From Caprimulgus europaeus (lineage: Eukaryota > Chordata > Aves > Caprimulgiformes > Caprimulgidae), in NCBI GenBank assembly GCA_907165065.1, contig OU015524.1, forward strand, positions 60,615,295 through 60,679,294: a stretch of DNA of 64,000 nucleotides, in the 5' to 3' direction. Shown here in pieces: positions 50,174 to 62,420 of this stretch (the first letter of the stretch is position 1; each line of letters begins with the position of its first letter). Made by a program: the position numbers and the translations under genes. The notes beneath the pieces are model-generated. The model ran no database searches. It was not told the origin of the DNA and saw only the letters and a list, made by a program, of their open reading frames with translations.

Positions 50174-53100
50174 TTACTCTGTAGCCGAATCTACTTGAAC
50201 CTTCAGAATTATGTCACTGCCTTTGATGATATTTACAGCCTTCTCCAAACTTGTCAGTTGTATGCATTCCCAGTCTATTTGCTGTTGTTTATCCAAGCTA
50301 AACATACTTGATTGTTCTAATTTGCTCTCAGATCAGTCCTTCCAGCATCATAGCCCTATCTGACATTCAAAGCATCATAGTATTTGCTAGGTCTGTCTTC
50401 AAAAGCAGAACTTGGAAGCATGGTATATGGGCCCAGATGTTTTTAAGTGGCTGCAAACTTGATTTGCTTGTTAGTAGGACCTATACAAGGAATTTCCTTC
50501 TTGTTGAGGAGTCCTGAGGAAGAAGAAATCCAGTTTGATACACACACAACTGGCAGATAAATTCTCCTTACAATTTTTCAAGAGTCTTACCATCATCCTC
50601 AGTCTCACCCAGCTCTGGTGCAGTTAGCTGAGGAGTCAGTCGGAGGTCCCTGTCAAGTGAGGTGTTTTAACCCTGTGGGCTGCATCAGAGGATAAAAGCC
50701 TCTACCACTGATCCACATTAGCATTGTTGTCCTCATCAGGAACCGTCAGTTGCAGGGGCAGAGCAAGATTTATCATCTTGCCTTAGCTGGTGGTCCAAGG
50801 TCACCAGCATTTTCAATCCTCTTTTTTTAGATGTCTGAGAAGCAGTTAATCATCACAAGGTACAGTGTTAGACAGGTCACCAGTCCAGGATTTCGGGAAT
50901 GTTTCTGTAATCACCTTGTTTGGAAGTGTTGCATGACACTGAAAAACTCTTCACAGACATCATAGTTGACTCTAAACAGCCTGCATCTGCAGATATTCAG
51001 ACCTAATCTCCCTCCCACTTCTAAACCACATTGTCAATAATATCACTAATACTAATAGTACTGATGTTAATAATAGCAAATAAAGCTAATAACCTGTTAT
51101 TTATCATTTGCTTGTTCCCAACATTTTAAAGCATTTCTGGAGCGCTTATGTGATCCCCAGCATTCCAATAGCCCCAAGGATGGTCTGTTCACCAGCCAGG
51201 GAAATGCAGGTTCCCCTGGGCTGGAGTGCAGCAGACTCATAGCTGTGCAGATCAGGGCTACTCCAGAGATTAAGGCAGGAAGCACAGAAAATTATTTAGT
51301 TTTGCTAATGGGGGAAGTTTGGTACCTTAATAAATGATAAGGAATAAGCCATACAACTCTTGGCATTTCAGCTTCAAGTTCTTGCTCAGATTTTCACTGC
51401 CCATTCACAAATTTACTGGTTAATTACTTTTTTTTAATTTTTTTTTCCCCCCTCCAGCCACTCCATTTTCTATTCAAGCAGAGGAAAACTTATTTCTTCT
51501 CTTGATTGCAAGGAACATCCAGAAGCTGCTTTTTGTTGGTGCATTCAGAGATTGAACTGTTAGTTGGGAAAGATCATGATAGGGCAAGTCACAAGAGAGT
51601 TCTGCTGTGTCCCTAATTAGCTGAGCTACCCAAATAATGTAGAAGGTCACCAGAAGCCATTTTCACTCTGTTTCTCAGATAGGGAGAGAGGCTATGTTCA
51701 TCTGAGCACTCTGATCTTGTTTTAAAGAAAGCAGGGAAGGAAAGTAAGATTTTTATCCATTCTGATAATTTATCACATGCAGCAGTACAGCTGTTTCTGT
51801 CAGAAAGCGGAAGTGGAAGAAGGGCCTTTGTTTCTGTTTGGCAAATTTTCCATGACACTCTCAGTAGGAGAGAGCTATTTTATTTTGTAGGGTGCAGCAC
51901 TCACATGGGAACACAACAGCAATCAAAAAAAAGTCTTAGCTGATGGTTTGGCAGCAGCCTAGTATTCTTCCTTTCATTATTTAATATTAGCATTCTTCTA
52001 GCTTTTTCCAGTGGTAAGAATAAAACTTAGAAGTTTATTGAAACTCCTACTTTTCCTTTGTTCAAGTGAGAGCACAACTCATACAGACAGCTTACAGTCT
52101 CAAGCATTTGAAAGAATTAGGGTTCTTTTGCATTCAAATGCCTAGTCTTTGAGTTTATATGGATGCAGAGATTATCCATATTACTACTTCTTAATTAAGC
52201 TATCCCTGTGCTTGGAGCTGTACAGTTGAAAAAGAACAACACTGGATCAAAGACTGAGTAGGTGGATGATGCTGTGATTCACAGTGTGGCACATGGTGCT
52301 GGGGCTTTTTCTGTCCCAGGGCCCCTCAGATGAGATTGCAGGGCAGCAAGGTGCCAGAGCCAGTGCCGGCATAACACAGGCAGCATATAAGCAGTATTGT
52401 CCCAGGGGAACAAAAGAAAAATGGTGGTTTTAGACACTGTGGAAGAACAGAAAGGGCTAATATATTTCCACTGAACGTGCTTGTACATTTCCATTGGTGA
52501 GAATATAGCTCAGGAAATAATACACATAACTTTTATGTAAAAAAGGACTGTGTATTTTTAAAGGTTCAGGTTAGGAGAATACAAGGAGGGTGGGCAACAC
52601 CCCATTTTTGTGTTAACAAGTGTCTATATATCACATTCAAAAGAGTTCACTAGGAACTTCACTTTTAATTGGACTCAGTAAAAGGACCTTGTTCAATTAG
52701 CCTCAAAGGTCCTGCTAACATGAAAATTCCAGTGATATTAGGAAAATTATATATATGTGAAAATTTAGTTGTGATCATGTCTCTTGTTTCTTCATGAACT
52801 GAATTGTGTTGGGGAAATCAAGCTAATAAAAACTTAGCAAATGATACTAAATAATTAAATATTAAATAAACTAGAATTTTTTTGTTGCTTTTTAACTCCA
52901 ATAGTTGAAGGAAAATATTGGGAGGCAGAAAAGTAAATGTTAATATAGAAATTTAAGGATGATAAGAGAAAGCACTAATACTGATTAGGATGATTATAAC
53001 TTCCAGTATATAAAATCATAATTAAAATGATAGTGCCTAGTTAAATCCTAGTGTGCTCTCAGAAGTAATATATTTACTTGGGCTCCAGGAAAATTTTTTT

Positions 53101-53339
53101 CATGCTAAGATGGTTTGTGCAGTTACAATAGAACTTATGAAGAAATAAGGAAACAAGTTTAACAACATGATGGGAAGGTCAGCTCTCTATGCAAAAAAAA
53201 AGTTTCCTGATTCAAAAAGATCTTCTAGCCTCATCAAATAGGAACACAGGAAGGTAAAAGATACATTGAAGGGAGAGGAAAATACATTTATATAAATCAT
53301 TCAGAGGTAACACTGGACAGCATGGTGACTTCAGCTGCA

Positions 53340-53436
53340 GTCAATATTAAGATTTATTGATCCGAGAGATAAATATTGACCAAGGTGATGCCAAAGTCAA
53401 TATTTAACTTCAGGGACCATAAATCTTAATAGTGAC
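53340..53436. repeat. 97-bp imperfect palindrome / hairpin
   Basis: Two 41-nt arms (53340-53380 and 53396-53436) flank a 15-nt loop (53381-53395). Aligning the left arm with the reverse complement of the right arm without gaps gives 33 of 41 matches. The ends are strongest: GTC.-ATTAAGATTTAT at the outside and TAAATATTGAC (11 perfect pairs) next to the loop. A stem this long is far beyond chance in 64 kb. It could be a fossil palindromic MITE or an old conserved hairpin repeat. As RNA it has the size and shape of a microRNA precursor. No expression evidence is available. Confidence 0.85.
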
Positions 53437-56400
53437 TATAAAGAGCAGTCAGTATTATCTATGTTTGATATATATTTTATTGCGTTTTACAAGGGTATAA
53501 AAGATTTTTTAAAAGAGAAGCAGTTTCCCTCATTTTGAAAAGCTCCTTGACAGAGAAATCCAGATGTATATCCTTGTTTTTTCAAAGATCATCTAATGAC
53601 TGGGGTGGTCTCCAAATTGTGACACTCATTTGAGTGATGAAGAAGATGCGTATTTAACTATAAAAAAAAAAAAATAGTTGTCAGCATCTTTTGCATATTT
53701 ATGTTAGCTATGAAGTGCTGACATACATGCAACATGTTGCTAGATAAAGCTATTTAACAACTTAGAGGAAAATCAACTATAAATTATTTAAGGTATCTGA
53801 AATTCTCTAGAGTTTTCTTAATTTTCCACTGGATCCATAAAATGTTTATGTACATAACAGTTCCTATTATATTTACAAATTATTCCAATAAAGGTACTAC
53901 TGTACTCTCCTGCACATATTTTGTTGGTTTTGTTATTAGTACTTCTATCAGTTCTGCTTCTAATGTATGTGAGCTGTTTCCTAACCCAGTGTCTAAAGTT
54001 CACAGAGTTAAACAGGAAGATCTTTTTCTCACTTGCTATCTCCTTCCTCTTTGCCTATATTAAAGAGATGGCACTTACAACCACAACTAAGGTAAATGCA
54101 AGTTAACAAATACAAATCATTAAGCAAAAATCCCCATCAGGTAACAAATGATAATTTAATTAACAGTCTTGGAGCATTCCTAACCATACCTCTATTCTCC
54201 CTAATGTTCAGAGAAGATTTTTGTTATTACATTAGATCATATTTGCTTTCAAAAATCACAGCATATTTGACATCCACTTTTCTGACACCTGAAAAATAAA
54301 TTTATAATAAAAGATTATTTGGACACTACTACAGTGAGTAAGCCCAGCTCTTTCCAAAAAAACAACTTTTTTAGAGCAATTTATAGGATCTAACCCAGCA
54401 CAAGGGAATGATTTGACACAATTTTATGTAATAAGGCTTTAATTCTATGAAAAGGGGGCTTTATGACATTAAAAAGCATGACAGTTAACCTCAAATGGTT
54501 TATTCATGTCAGCACAGTCCAAAGACATAATTAGTTGTAATGTCCTTACCCTCAGAGTCAGGGGTTTAGGTAGGGAAGAGCCACCAGTGCCATCGCCCAG
54601 CTCCTGCTACTAACTCCCCAAGGGGCTGTACTGTCTAATTTTACATCTCAGGGTCCTGACAGACAATGGCCTTCCTTTCCAAAAGTGCCTGTACATTACC
54701 AGGATGACTTGCAGTAAGACTTGCACTGAGCTCAGTGCTTAAGCATCAGCAGGTTAAACACTTGTTAGCAGGTATTCGTTAGAGGTAGTAGACACTTGGC
54801 AGCTTTAGTCTGATCATTTCCATTTTTAACTGTCAAAAGAAAACAATCAGAATTGTCTGGAAAGAGATTCCTTTCTCAGGCTGTTTTTCATTACTTCCTC
54901 AGTCTTCAGAACTCAGCAATTAAATGATTTAGTTTTATTGATATCACTTCTCTTGTTTTAAGAGGTGGCAAGGCTAGAAACTGTGGTAATTAGTGAACAC
55001 AGTAAAAAAACATGTCCATTTCCCCTTTACCAGTGCTAGCAACTGAGCAAACACTGATACTGGAAACACTCACATTCAAGGTTTACATGCAGCTGAGGGA
55101 GTACCATCCAAACTTTACTATAATGGGAAGTCAAGTATTTTGCTCATTTTCAGTATCTGCAATTGTAAACACTGGTGATAATACTGGGAAAGAATGCACT
55201 TCAGAAGAGAGATGACTCTAGACATGATAGCACTCTGAGATAATATTTTAGGAGAAGCAAACTAAGGGTGGGGGAGGAGGGGTGTCTTTTCTCTATTACA
55301 TCACAGCAATTTGGCTTTTAAAATGTTCAGTAGGTAGCTGTATTTACAAACTGTAACTTGCGATGACTCTAGTGATAAAGAGAGGGAGAGTCATTCCACT
55401 TTGGGGGAATAAAAAAAAAAAATAAATCACTCCACGTTTTATATTTCCACTACATGTAGTGATCATCTGGCATTTGGCTGTGGTGTAATAACTTGGTGTC
55501 TCTTTGTTTCCCCTGGTACAGGATGAAGGCTTTAATCAGTTTTGTCAGAACGTTTGCTCAGTTAATCTCCTAGCAATGTGTGATGAATAATCTGCCTATT
55601 GACTGTCTCAGCAGTTGGTGGGTTCTCCACCCTCACCCCATGGTGAGACACATCTAGTTTTTGCTGGCTGCTCATTTTCCTTTAAAATAGGAGCACTGTC
55701 TCTCTCCTCAGCCTCCAGCAGGCATATCCCACCCAGCCCACCCCCTTTAGCCTCACACCCTTCTTCTCCCCTTCCCCTCTGGAATCTGGAAAATGCCACC
55801 CGCTTGCACCAGGGTTTGTCTTTGGATAATTACTCCATCCCAGTCACCTTGAGGTCTTATACCACAAAGCACTCTCTCTCTGCTGAGCTTCGTATCTTTA
55901 TTTTCATACCAAGAAAAACAGATTTAGGGTGAACAAGAAAGTTTTGGCAACAACTGTCATCACATTATCAACACAGTGCTAGTGATAAATAGTCCTGGAG
56001 CAAAGAAAATACCATAGGAAGCTCTACTTCATTGGGACAAAAATACAAGGGCAGATCTGAGAGCTTCCTTCATCACTAACTTGAAAGAAGAAAAATAAGG
56101 AAAAACCCTAATCAAAATATCAAATCTCAATTGCCTGCAACTGTGAATTGACTTGACAGAAAAAAAACTATAGGCCCCTATCCTGCATGTGACAGCTGTG
56201 GGGTCTGCCTCTGCCAGCTCTTTGCAGAGCAGAGAACGGTAAGGAAGTTTCTTATAAGTAGTAACTTGGTAACAAAAGCTTAACAGAACATCTCTGAAAA
56301 GTAGAGGGTTCCAGCTCTTGACTCAGGACATTTCTGAAAGTTCCTAAACTAGGCCAGGAATAAAATCCATTATACAAAATGCAGTGCAGATATTTGGGAC

Positions 56401-58583
56401 AGTGATATACTTTCAGTTATAAAGGCTGACAGAGATATATCAAGTATTGGGAAGAATACATAAAACGTTACAAAAAACATGGATTTGAGGAAATATAAAT
56501 GAAAAACTTCATGACTTCCAGCTGTGGGGTCTTTTCAGACCTGTCTTAAATGCACAACTGTGCTACTTGTGAATAAGTGGAGATGCACTGTTAATGTAAT
56601 AATGCACTTGTTACAGAACTTCCTTCATCCAGGGGTAAATCTGCCTTACATCAAGCTCCAACTCTGACAGCCAGGTTCACCAGAATGACATATGTGAAGG
56701 CAGGGTTCTTATATTTATGATGCAATTTGGATTCAGTATCTCACTTTTTAAGGATGTTTTTTTTCAAATTGATGATTCCCACCTTAATAAAAGTGGCTAT
56801 AGCTCCTGTTGTTTGTATGCTTTCAGTCTATTCTCTGCATTGTCCCACAAACATACAACAATTATATCTGCTTTTGTGTGAGCTAAATGGTACCAAAAGC
56901 CACCTCCTTTCTGCATGTTCCTGACCCCCACCCAGCTCCTGCAGACATCCTAAACTCGGTCAGAGTTTGTACCATCTACGCTTCACACCCTTCCTTGCTG
57001 CCACCACTCCAGCTTTGGTGATGGATCTCTGAGCCTTTTTGACTGCCCAACCAGGAGGGCTGATGGGATAGATGAAGCCAGGCAGAGCATGTCACGTCCC
57101 AGCACACAGCAGTTAGTGTATCCCCAAATGTGTCCTTGCGCATTTACATGCAGGTCTCACCCAGTGTTTTCCCCAGAGGCATAGCAACTGAATCATCTCA
57201 GAGCTCACAGTAAGCAAACAGATGGTCAGCAAGAATATGATACATTATGATATCAGTGCATAAAAGTATGCATATTTGAATGTGTATGCATGCCTCCTTG
57301 GAGCAAGTATATAGAGTTTCATGCCTTTTCTTCATATGCCTTTTCTAGGATTCTGGGAAGTTTTCAGCTTGAATTTAGTGTCAAATATATCTGTTTTATA
57401 GGTCACTTGTGATAGCTTGTGACTGAGTTGCATAGCACTGTGAAGCAGATACCATCACATATTATATCTACAAGAATTCCTGATGCAAAAATAAGGAGAA
57501 CATTTCAGTCCTGTTGATTTTGTGTTTTGTGGCTTTTGCAACTGAGAAACTTGTTAAAATAAATGAAATGTTGCATAAAGCACCTGACACAAATGAATTA
57601 TGCTAATAGAATGGGTATGTATAGTCCACCATATATGTACGTCTCATGGTTCTTGTTTATATCTCGGCATCTCATTCACACATTCTTGAGAGAAGGATCA
57701 ATCAAAAGTGGGGTGCTAAATACCATGCCTGTAGTTAACTAGATTTCAGAAGTTTCTATGAGTCCAAAAAACAGGGAAGATGCACATTGTATGGATTTTG
57801 CTCTTCAGCATCAAAAAGATTCTGCCCTCTAAGGCTCTGTGCTCTCTCCTCAGTCCTTGCCTCTCTTTTCTGATTATCTCTCTCTTTCCCACTGTTTCCT
57901 TTCAATGAACACCATGCATTCAAACTTCTTAACCACCAGGTGACCTGCCATTTCATCAGCTCCTTCTAAACCAGCACATCACCTTCTCAGAGATGTTTTG
58001 AAGAGCTCTGCAGAACCTTCTTGCTGAATTTTCTTGTCAAAAAGCATCACATTGCTGCCTAAGCTTTAACAGGAAAGTTCTGGCATGGGAAAGTGGCATG
58101 AGAGAACAGACATAAGAGAAGAAGAAGCAAGCATGCACTTTTCAGCAGGACACCTGAGCCAATCTAACAGCTCCCTGTTTCCAGCAGTGCCGTCACAATC
58201 TAAGTCTTTACCCTATATTTGCAGACCAGGTACCACACTCAGGCTCACAAATCCCTCAGAGCTCTCTTCAACAGGCTGGGTCTGGTGAATAGATGCAGAG
58301 AATGGGAAATTCTGGGCAGCTGCAAAGACTATGCCTGAGGCCCTACTTTTTGCTTAAACTTCCTTATGCCTCAATCTGACCTTTTCTCACTGTAGCCTGT
58401 TCACTGAAGCTAAAAGAACCAGAGCTTTTGCCAAAGACTTGAAGCTCTAGTCAGGAGTCATTTTCAGGGACACATGACAGTCTTTTCCAAACATATTGTA
58501 ATTTAACATCTTAAAATCTGTCACCTGGATTGGAAAAGCAAGGCTTTTGTTATTTTCTTTTCTGACCAAATTGTCATGATTCC
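53437..58583. other. Non-coding block, no gene seen
   Basis: No transposon, RNA gene or exon was recognised. The block contains an A-rich stretch near 55410-55422 and a G-rich cluster at 55264-55282. The 55615-55932 frame (105 codons) comes from pyrimidine-rich sequence and is mirrored by a frame on the other strand. It has no recognised domain. Confidence 0.6.
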
Positions 58584-58824
58584 TCTGGAACACAGGAGGT
58601 TCCACTTAAATTTGAGAAGGAACTTCTTTACTGTGAGGGTAACAGAGCACTGGAACAGGCTGCCCAGGGAGGTTGTGGAGTCTCCTTCTCTGGAGACATT
58701 CAAGACCCGCCTGGATGCCTTCCTGTGTGATCTCATCTAGGTGTTCCTGCTCCGGCAGGGGGATTGGACTGGATGATCTTTCGAGGTCCCTTCCAATCCC
58801 TGACATTCTGTGATTCTGCGATTC
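58584..58824 (+). mobile_element. CR1 LINE, short 3' end copy
   Basis: This severely 5'-truncated CR1 of about 241 bp carries the final part of the RT frame, the 3' UTR and an ATTCTGTG-ATTCTGCG-ATTC tail. It aligns without gaps to 16166-16403 with about 13 differences in 238 bases, so it belongs to the same subfamily. The break with unrelated sequence falls at about 58584, just before GGAACACAGGAGGTTCC. No target-site duplication was seen. Confidence 0.95.
58587..58740 (+). pseudogene. CR1 RT extreme C-terminal remnant
   Basis: The plus strand encodes [20 protein letters not shown], then [20 protein letters not shown] and D-L-I before the TAG at 58738-58740. These are the last roughly 50 residues of CR1 ORF2, without any catalytic motif. 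The frame has no internal stop, but only because so little remains. The overlapping minus-strand frames (58521-58736 and 58606-58917) are antisense shadows. Confidence 0.92.
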
Positions 58825-59611
58825 CGACTCTCCCACTATACTCTGCAGCAGAGACCTTATTACCAGTTCTGCAGTTGTATTTTCATATATTCCACTTCTT
58901 TTTTTGTAAGTCAACAACTTTAATGACTAGTCATCGGTTTTGCCACATCTCAAAATAATGCCCTCTTAAAGCAACAATCTCAGATCAGTCCTTCATGCTA
59001 ACTCCAATGTGCCAATGCCTACGACTGATCTGATCTCCTTGTTCCAAGGAGAAAACTTACTCCTCCAGTCTTAGATCACAGAACTACAGCATGTAAGCAA
59101 ACTGTCACATTAAAAAAAAAAAAAAAAGTGCAGATGCTCTCTGTATTTTCCACAGACTCTCATGCAGTTTCCCAGGACTTGTCTCCTCCTTTTCTACCTT
59201 CATCCTACAGGCTTCTCTAGACTTTTTATCTGAGGTAAGTGATTGTCAGTTTATTCAAGGTACTTATCATATTTGCAAGAACTAGCACAGACCTCTCACA
59301 TATTTGGTCTAGGTGCGATAAGAACATTTGCTCTTTATACATTAGCCCCACTTAAAACCTGTCAAAGACACCAAGTGGTCCTGCAATCTATCATCTATTC
59401 CGCAGTGCAAGTGAAGCTGGGTGGTTCGTTTCATCAGCCCTTTACAACCAGATACCACTACTGCTGCCCCAAAACAGCCACAGCTCGAAGAGGTCAGCAA
59501 GATACATGTATCATATGACATGATGTGGCCTGTAGAAAAGCAGCTTTGTGCCCCTCTGTCAGTGGAAGGTGCCCTGAAGACAGCAAAGGTGAGCACCCTA
59601 AGTGGAGGCTA

Positions 59612-59932
59612 CAGTCACTTAGGCCACATCTGTACCAGTAAAATAAACAGTGCTGGCCAGGCTTAGGCACTGAACCTTGATAATCTGCACTGTTAAATAT
59701 CTAGAATGCTTTTGACCCTGGCTGAATTGCACTCGCCCAAGCAATCTCCAGGAAGACTTCCTGAACTAGCACAGGCCAGCGACTTTTCCCATCAGAGTGC
59801 CTGGCTGCAACCACCTCACTTTCACAGGGCAAAAGGGTTTAATCGCGTGGATGTGGGCAGTTCAGTGCCAGGCGACTTCAGCAGTGGAGAGCTGGACATG
59901 TTTGATTTACTAATATAGATGTAGCCCCACTG
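59612..59932. mobile_element. Possible relic DNA transposon with TIRs (tentative)
   Basis: A 21-bp segment at 59622-59642 (starting GGCCACATCTGTACC) matches the reverse complement of 59906-59926 at 17 of 21 positions. All four differences are transitions, the pattern expected for decayed terminal inverted repeats. A second inverted pair, GGCACTGAAC at 59666-59675 and GTTCAGTGCC at 59860-59869, is perfect and lies in nested register. Just outside, CAGT occurs at the left edge and ACTG at the right edge. No transposase is present and no convincing target-site duplication was found, so the exact ends are uncertain. Confidence 0.45.
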
Positions 59933-60263
59933 TCTAACAGCTTCCTGTGCAGTTGAAAGCAGAAACTTCTGAAGGAGCCCAGTGGGTTCCCATGCCCCAG
60001 ATCACCCCTCTGCTAGCTCTGAAAAGCCAGATTCCAAATTCTGTGTTGTCTTCAGTAGCATTGAATAAAAAAGGGGATGAGAAGCTACAAAGCAGACACA
60101 ATTCTCCAACCTCTGGATTATCAGCCCCAGATTCATACACAGAGGGAAAAAAGTATATGCCTGGGTTTCCTTTAATAGATTATGCAGTCTACTTACTCAC
60201 ATTAATCACATGAGCTAATGTAAGATTTACTGTCCATAATTAATCAACCTTAGGCAAGAATAT

Positions 60264-60325
60264 TTAGCACTTCTACTCCATTTTTCATTTTCAAAGTGCT
60301 TTTCAAACACTACCTAATTAAACAT
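60264..60325 (-). mobile_element. MIR-like fragment (weak)
   Basis: The words TTTTCAAAGTGCTTTTCAAA, CACTACCTAATTAAACATCA match the reverse-complement MIR segment around 'aagcgctttacatgcattaactcatttaat'. Possible further pieces around 60600-60645 (CAGAATCAGAACCAGGATGA) fit the same orientation but lie too far away for a simple intact copy. The assignment is weak. Confidence 0.33.
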
Positions 60326-62287
60326 CAGGAACAATTACTTCCAAGCTACTTTACAGTCACTTTTTTAAAATGAAATAAGCACATTTTAGCACGTATATGA
60401 GGAATCTTTTTAAACCAAAACAGCTCTATTTGCAATCTGCTGAAGGAATGAAAGCAGTAATAGGACAGAGATTTCCAAACAAACCAAAGTAACAGCCAGT
60501 TAGTTCTGTCCCCATGCACACAAAAGCCATTCTTACAGAATTCATACAGCTTAATTCTTAAAACTCCTATCTATCTCACATTTCCACTTTGTCCCTGAGA
60601 GGACAGTTTATTATTAAGGAACTGCAGAATCAGAACCAGGATGAGGGAGAATTGCTTCTTTGCAATAGACAGATGCCGCCAATGGGCCTGGGGCTCTTAT
60701 TCACATGCTCAGCAGTAACTCATGAGGTCACACCTGTAAGTCTCACCTCATCTCTTTCACAGAGGTAGCAGAACAAGCTGTGTGTTCACACAGTGGTAGT
60801 GTCTTCACCAGCAAGGTCAATACAAGGCATGGTATTTTCTCACTGAAAACTGTTCCAATATCCTTTCCTCATGACTAGAAATACAGTCAGCACTGGCAAA
60901 TTTTGACCACCTCTAACAAGAAAGATGGGTGTGTGGACCATACCTGTCACCCCAGCTTCTCAGGAGGTGGGTGGGTGCCCACATGCCTGGGGCAGCAGTG
61001 TGTTTGGCCATGCAGGTTTCCACATCATGTTTGACATTAGTTTGATGATCCCAGAGAGCTCAGCAGGTTGCCTAAGGAGGGGTGAACCCACCTGAGGCAG
61101 AAACAGAGCAGCTTGGTCCATTTTACTTAGAGGCATGTCCTGAAATTGTTGATGATTTAAATCAATAGGGCAGTTGACCATACATTTTGATTGAGAGTGG
61201 ACACAGAGCTCCTCCTGTCCTCTCCGCAACAGAAACAGTACAGAGGGAAGGCGTAGACTGCAGAGGTAATATGTTAAGTCTGACAGGTATAGGGAGTCAA
61301 GGTTGTCAATGCTTAACAACAAGTTTTCATTTATGCCAGTATCCTTCTCATCTTAATAGTGAAAACAGGATTAACACTGCATAAATAAGCAAACAAGGAA
61401 GCATGGGTTCTTTAGGACAGAAAGTGTGATATTTTCTCTGATGAGATAAATAAAATCAAGAAACAAAATATTTTTCATTACACATTAAGAATTTATGGAT
61501 CTGCCAACATGGCCTGGTGCAGTTCTGGGCAGACACACATAAGTGAGCTCGAAATAAGTCCTCTCCACTACTGGAAGAAGCCAGGCAAATATGGCATTCT
61601 GCACCAGCTCGTTAGCCCTGCTGCAAAGTCAGCTATATTAACTCAGATAGTGCATCATACTAATCTTGCTTCACCACTTCTGGGGCCCAGGCAAGTTTAT
61701 TCAGCATGGGTAACTCAGTGTAGCACTTAGATGAGCTCTCCAGGTACGCATCAAGGCAGGGGACAGCAACCTTTCAAGGATGGTGCATACCAGATGGTAT
61801 TTTTCTTTCCCAGATTAGAGGTTAAACATGCTGGTAAGAACGCTGTGGGATCCATGAGAGACTGCCTCTTACAGAAACAATATGCTACCATTTTCTATCA
61901 TCATTAAATTGCATCTGTACATGGCAGAATCTCCCACTGCTGTCAGAACAAGCCAGAAGGTGGGAGCCACCAACGTCTCTCTCCAGATGGCACAGCCCCA
62001 AAACCAGCTCTGTGCTGGTTTTTTTAGAAACTGACCTCCACGCTGCTACTGGTTTCAGTGCCCCAGACTGTGAATAGGCTTCACAGGAATGCAAGAAAAG
62101 TTCTGCAGGACTGAAACTTAAGGCTAAAGCTTTTCTGCACATATCCTTGAGTGCTGTGCTTGAGCACAGCTGCCTTACAGACAAATTACAGAATGTGTTC
62201 TGGCTTAGAAGTAAGCAAACCTATCTTCAGTTCACAATGAAATAATTCAAGTGTCTTTCGTAAGAGTGCTAAAAATTGGGCTTTGGA

Positions 62288-62420
62288 TTAGGTTGTTGAC
62301 CTACATGCCTCAGCTCCCTGGCTGTGAAATAGGAACAGTCTTTCCAGCAGGGACATTGCTGAGAGAATTTTGTTCCTGCTTATAAAACACTGCTACAGTG
62401 AAGTGATAATAAGAGATATA
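62288..62420 (+). mobile_element. MIR-family ancient SINE fossil
   Basis: In order, the plus strand shows GACCTACATGCCTCAGCTCC, CTGGCTGTGAAATAGGAACA, a gap, then TTGCTGAGAGAATT and AACACTGCTACAGTGAAGTG before GATAATAAGAG. This follows the amniote MIR layout: 'gcctcagtttccccatctgtaaaatggggataat', then 'ttgtgaggat', then 'gctatggtga' and an AT-rich tail. It is the clearest of the MIR-like relics here. There is no coding content. The assignment is from recalled consensus and needs a masking run. Confidence 0.6.

Larger units (their letters stand above)
45963..53339. other. Non-coding block with old repeat fossils
   Basis: Apart from the MIR-like piece at 49031-49145 and the DNA-transposon-like piece at 50016-50173, no feature was recognised. 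A strong pyrimidine tract at about 51428-51458 ends in CTCCAG, like a 3' splice site, but no supported exon follows. Open frames are below 100 codons. Confidence 0.6.

Noticed and set aside
51428..51470. Pyrimidine tract ending in CTCCAG, resembling a 3' splice acceptor
   Set aside because: Such tracts are common in vertebrate non-coding DNA. No open exon with a following donor could be supported downstream. The tract near 1425-1466 was rejected for the same reason.
55264..55282. G-rich cluster as a possible G-quadruplex (also 5981-5999)
   Set aside because: Only three runs of three or more G are present plus a GG, which is short of the usual four-run rule.
58521..58917. Minus-strand frames over the short CR1 copy
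   Set aside because: They are antisense to the CR1 C-terminus. Similar shadow frames appear over the copy at 16185-16385, showing they come from the repeat.
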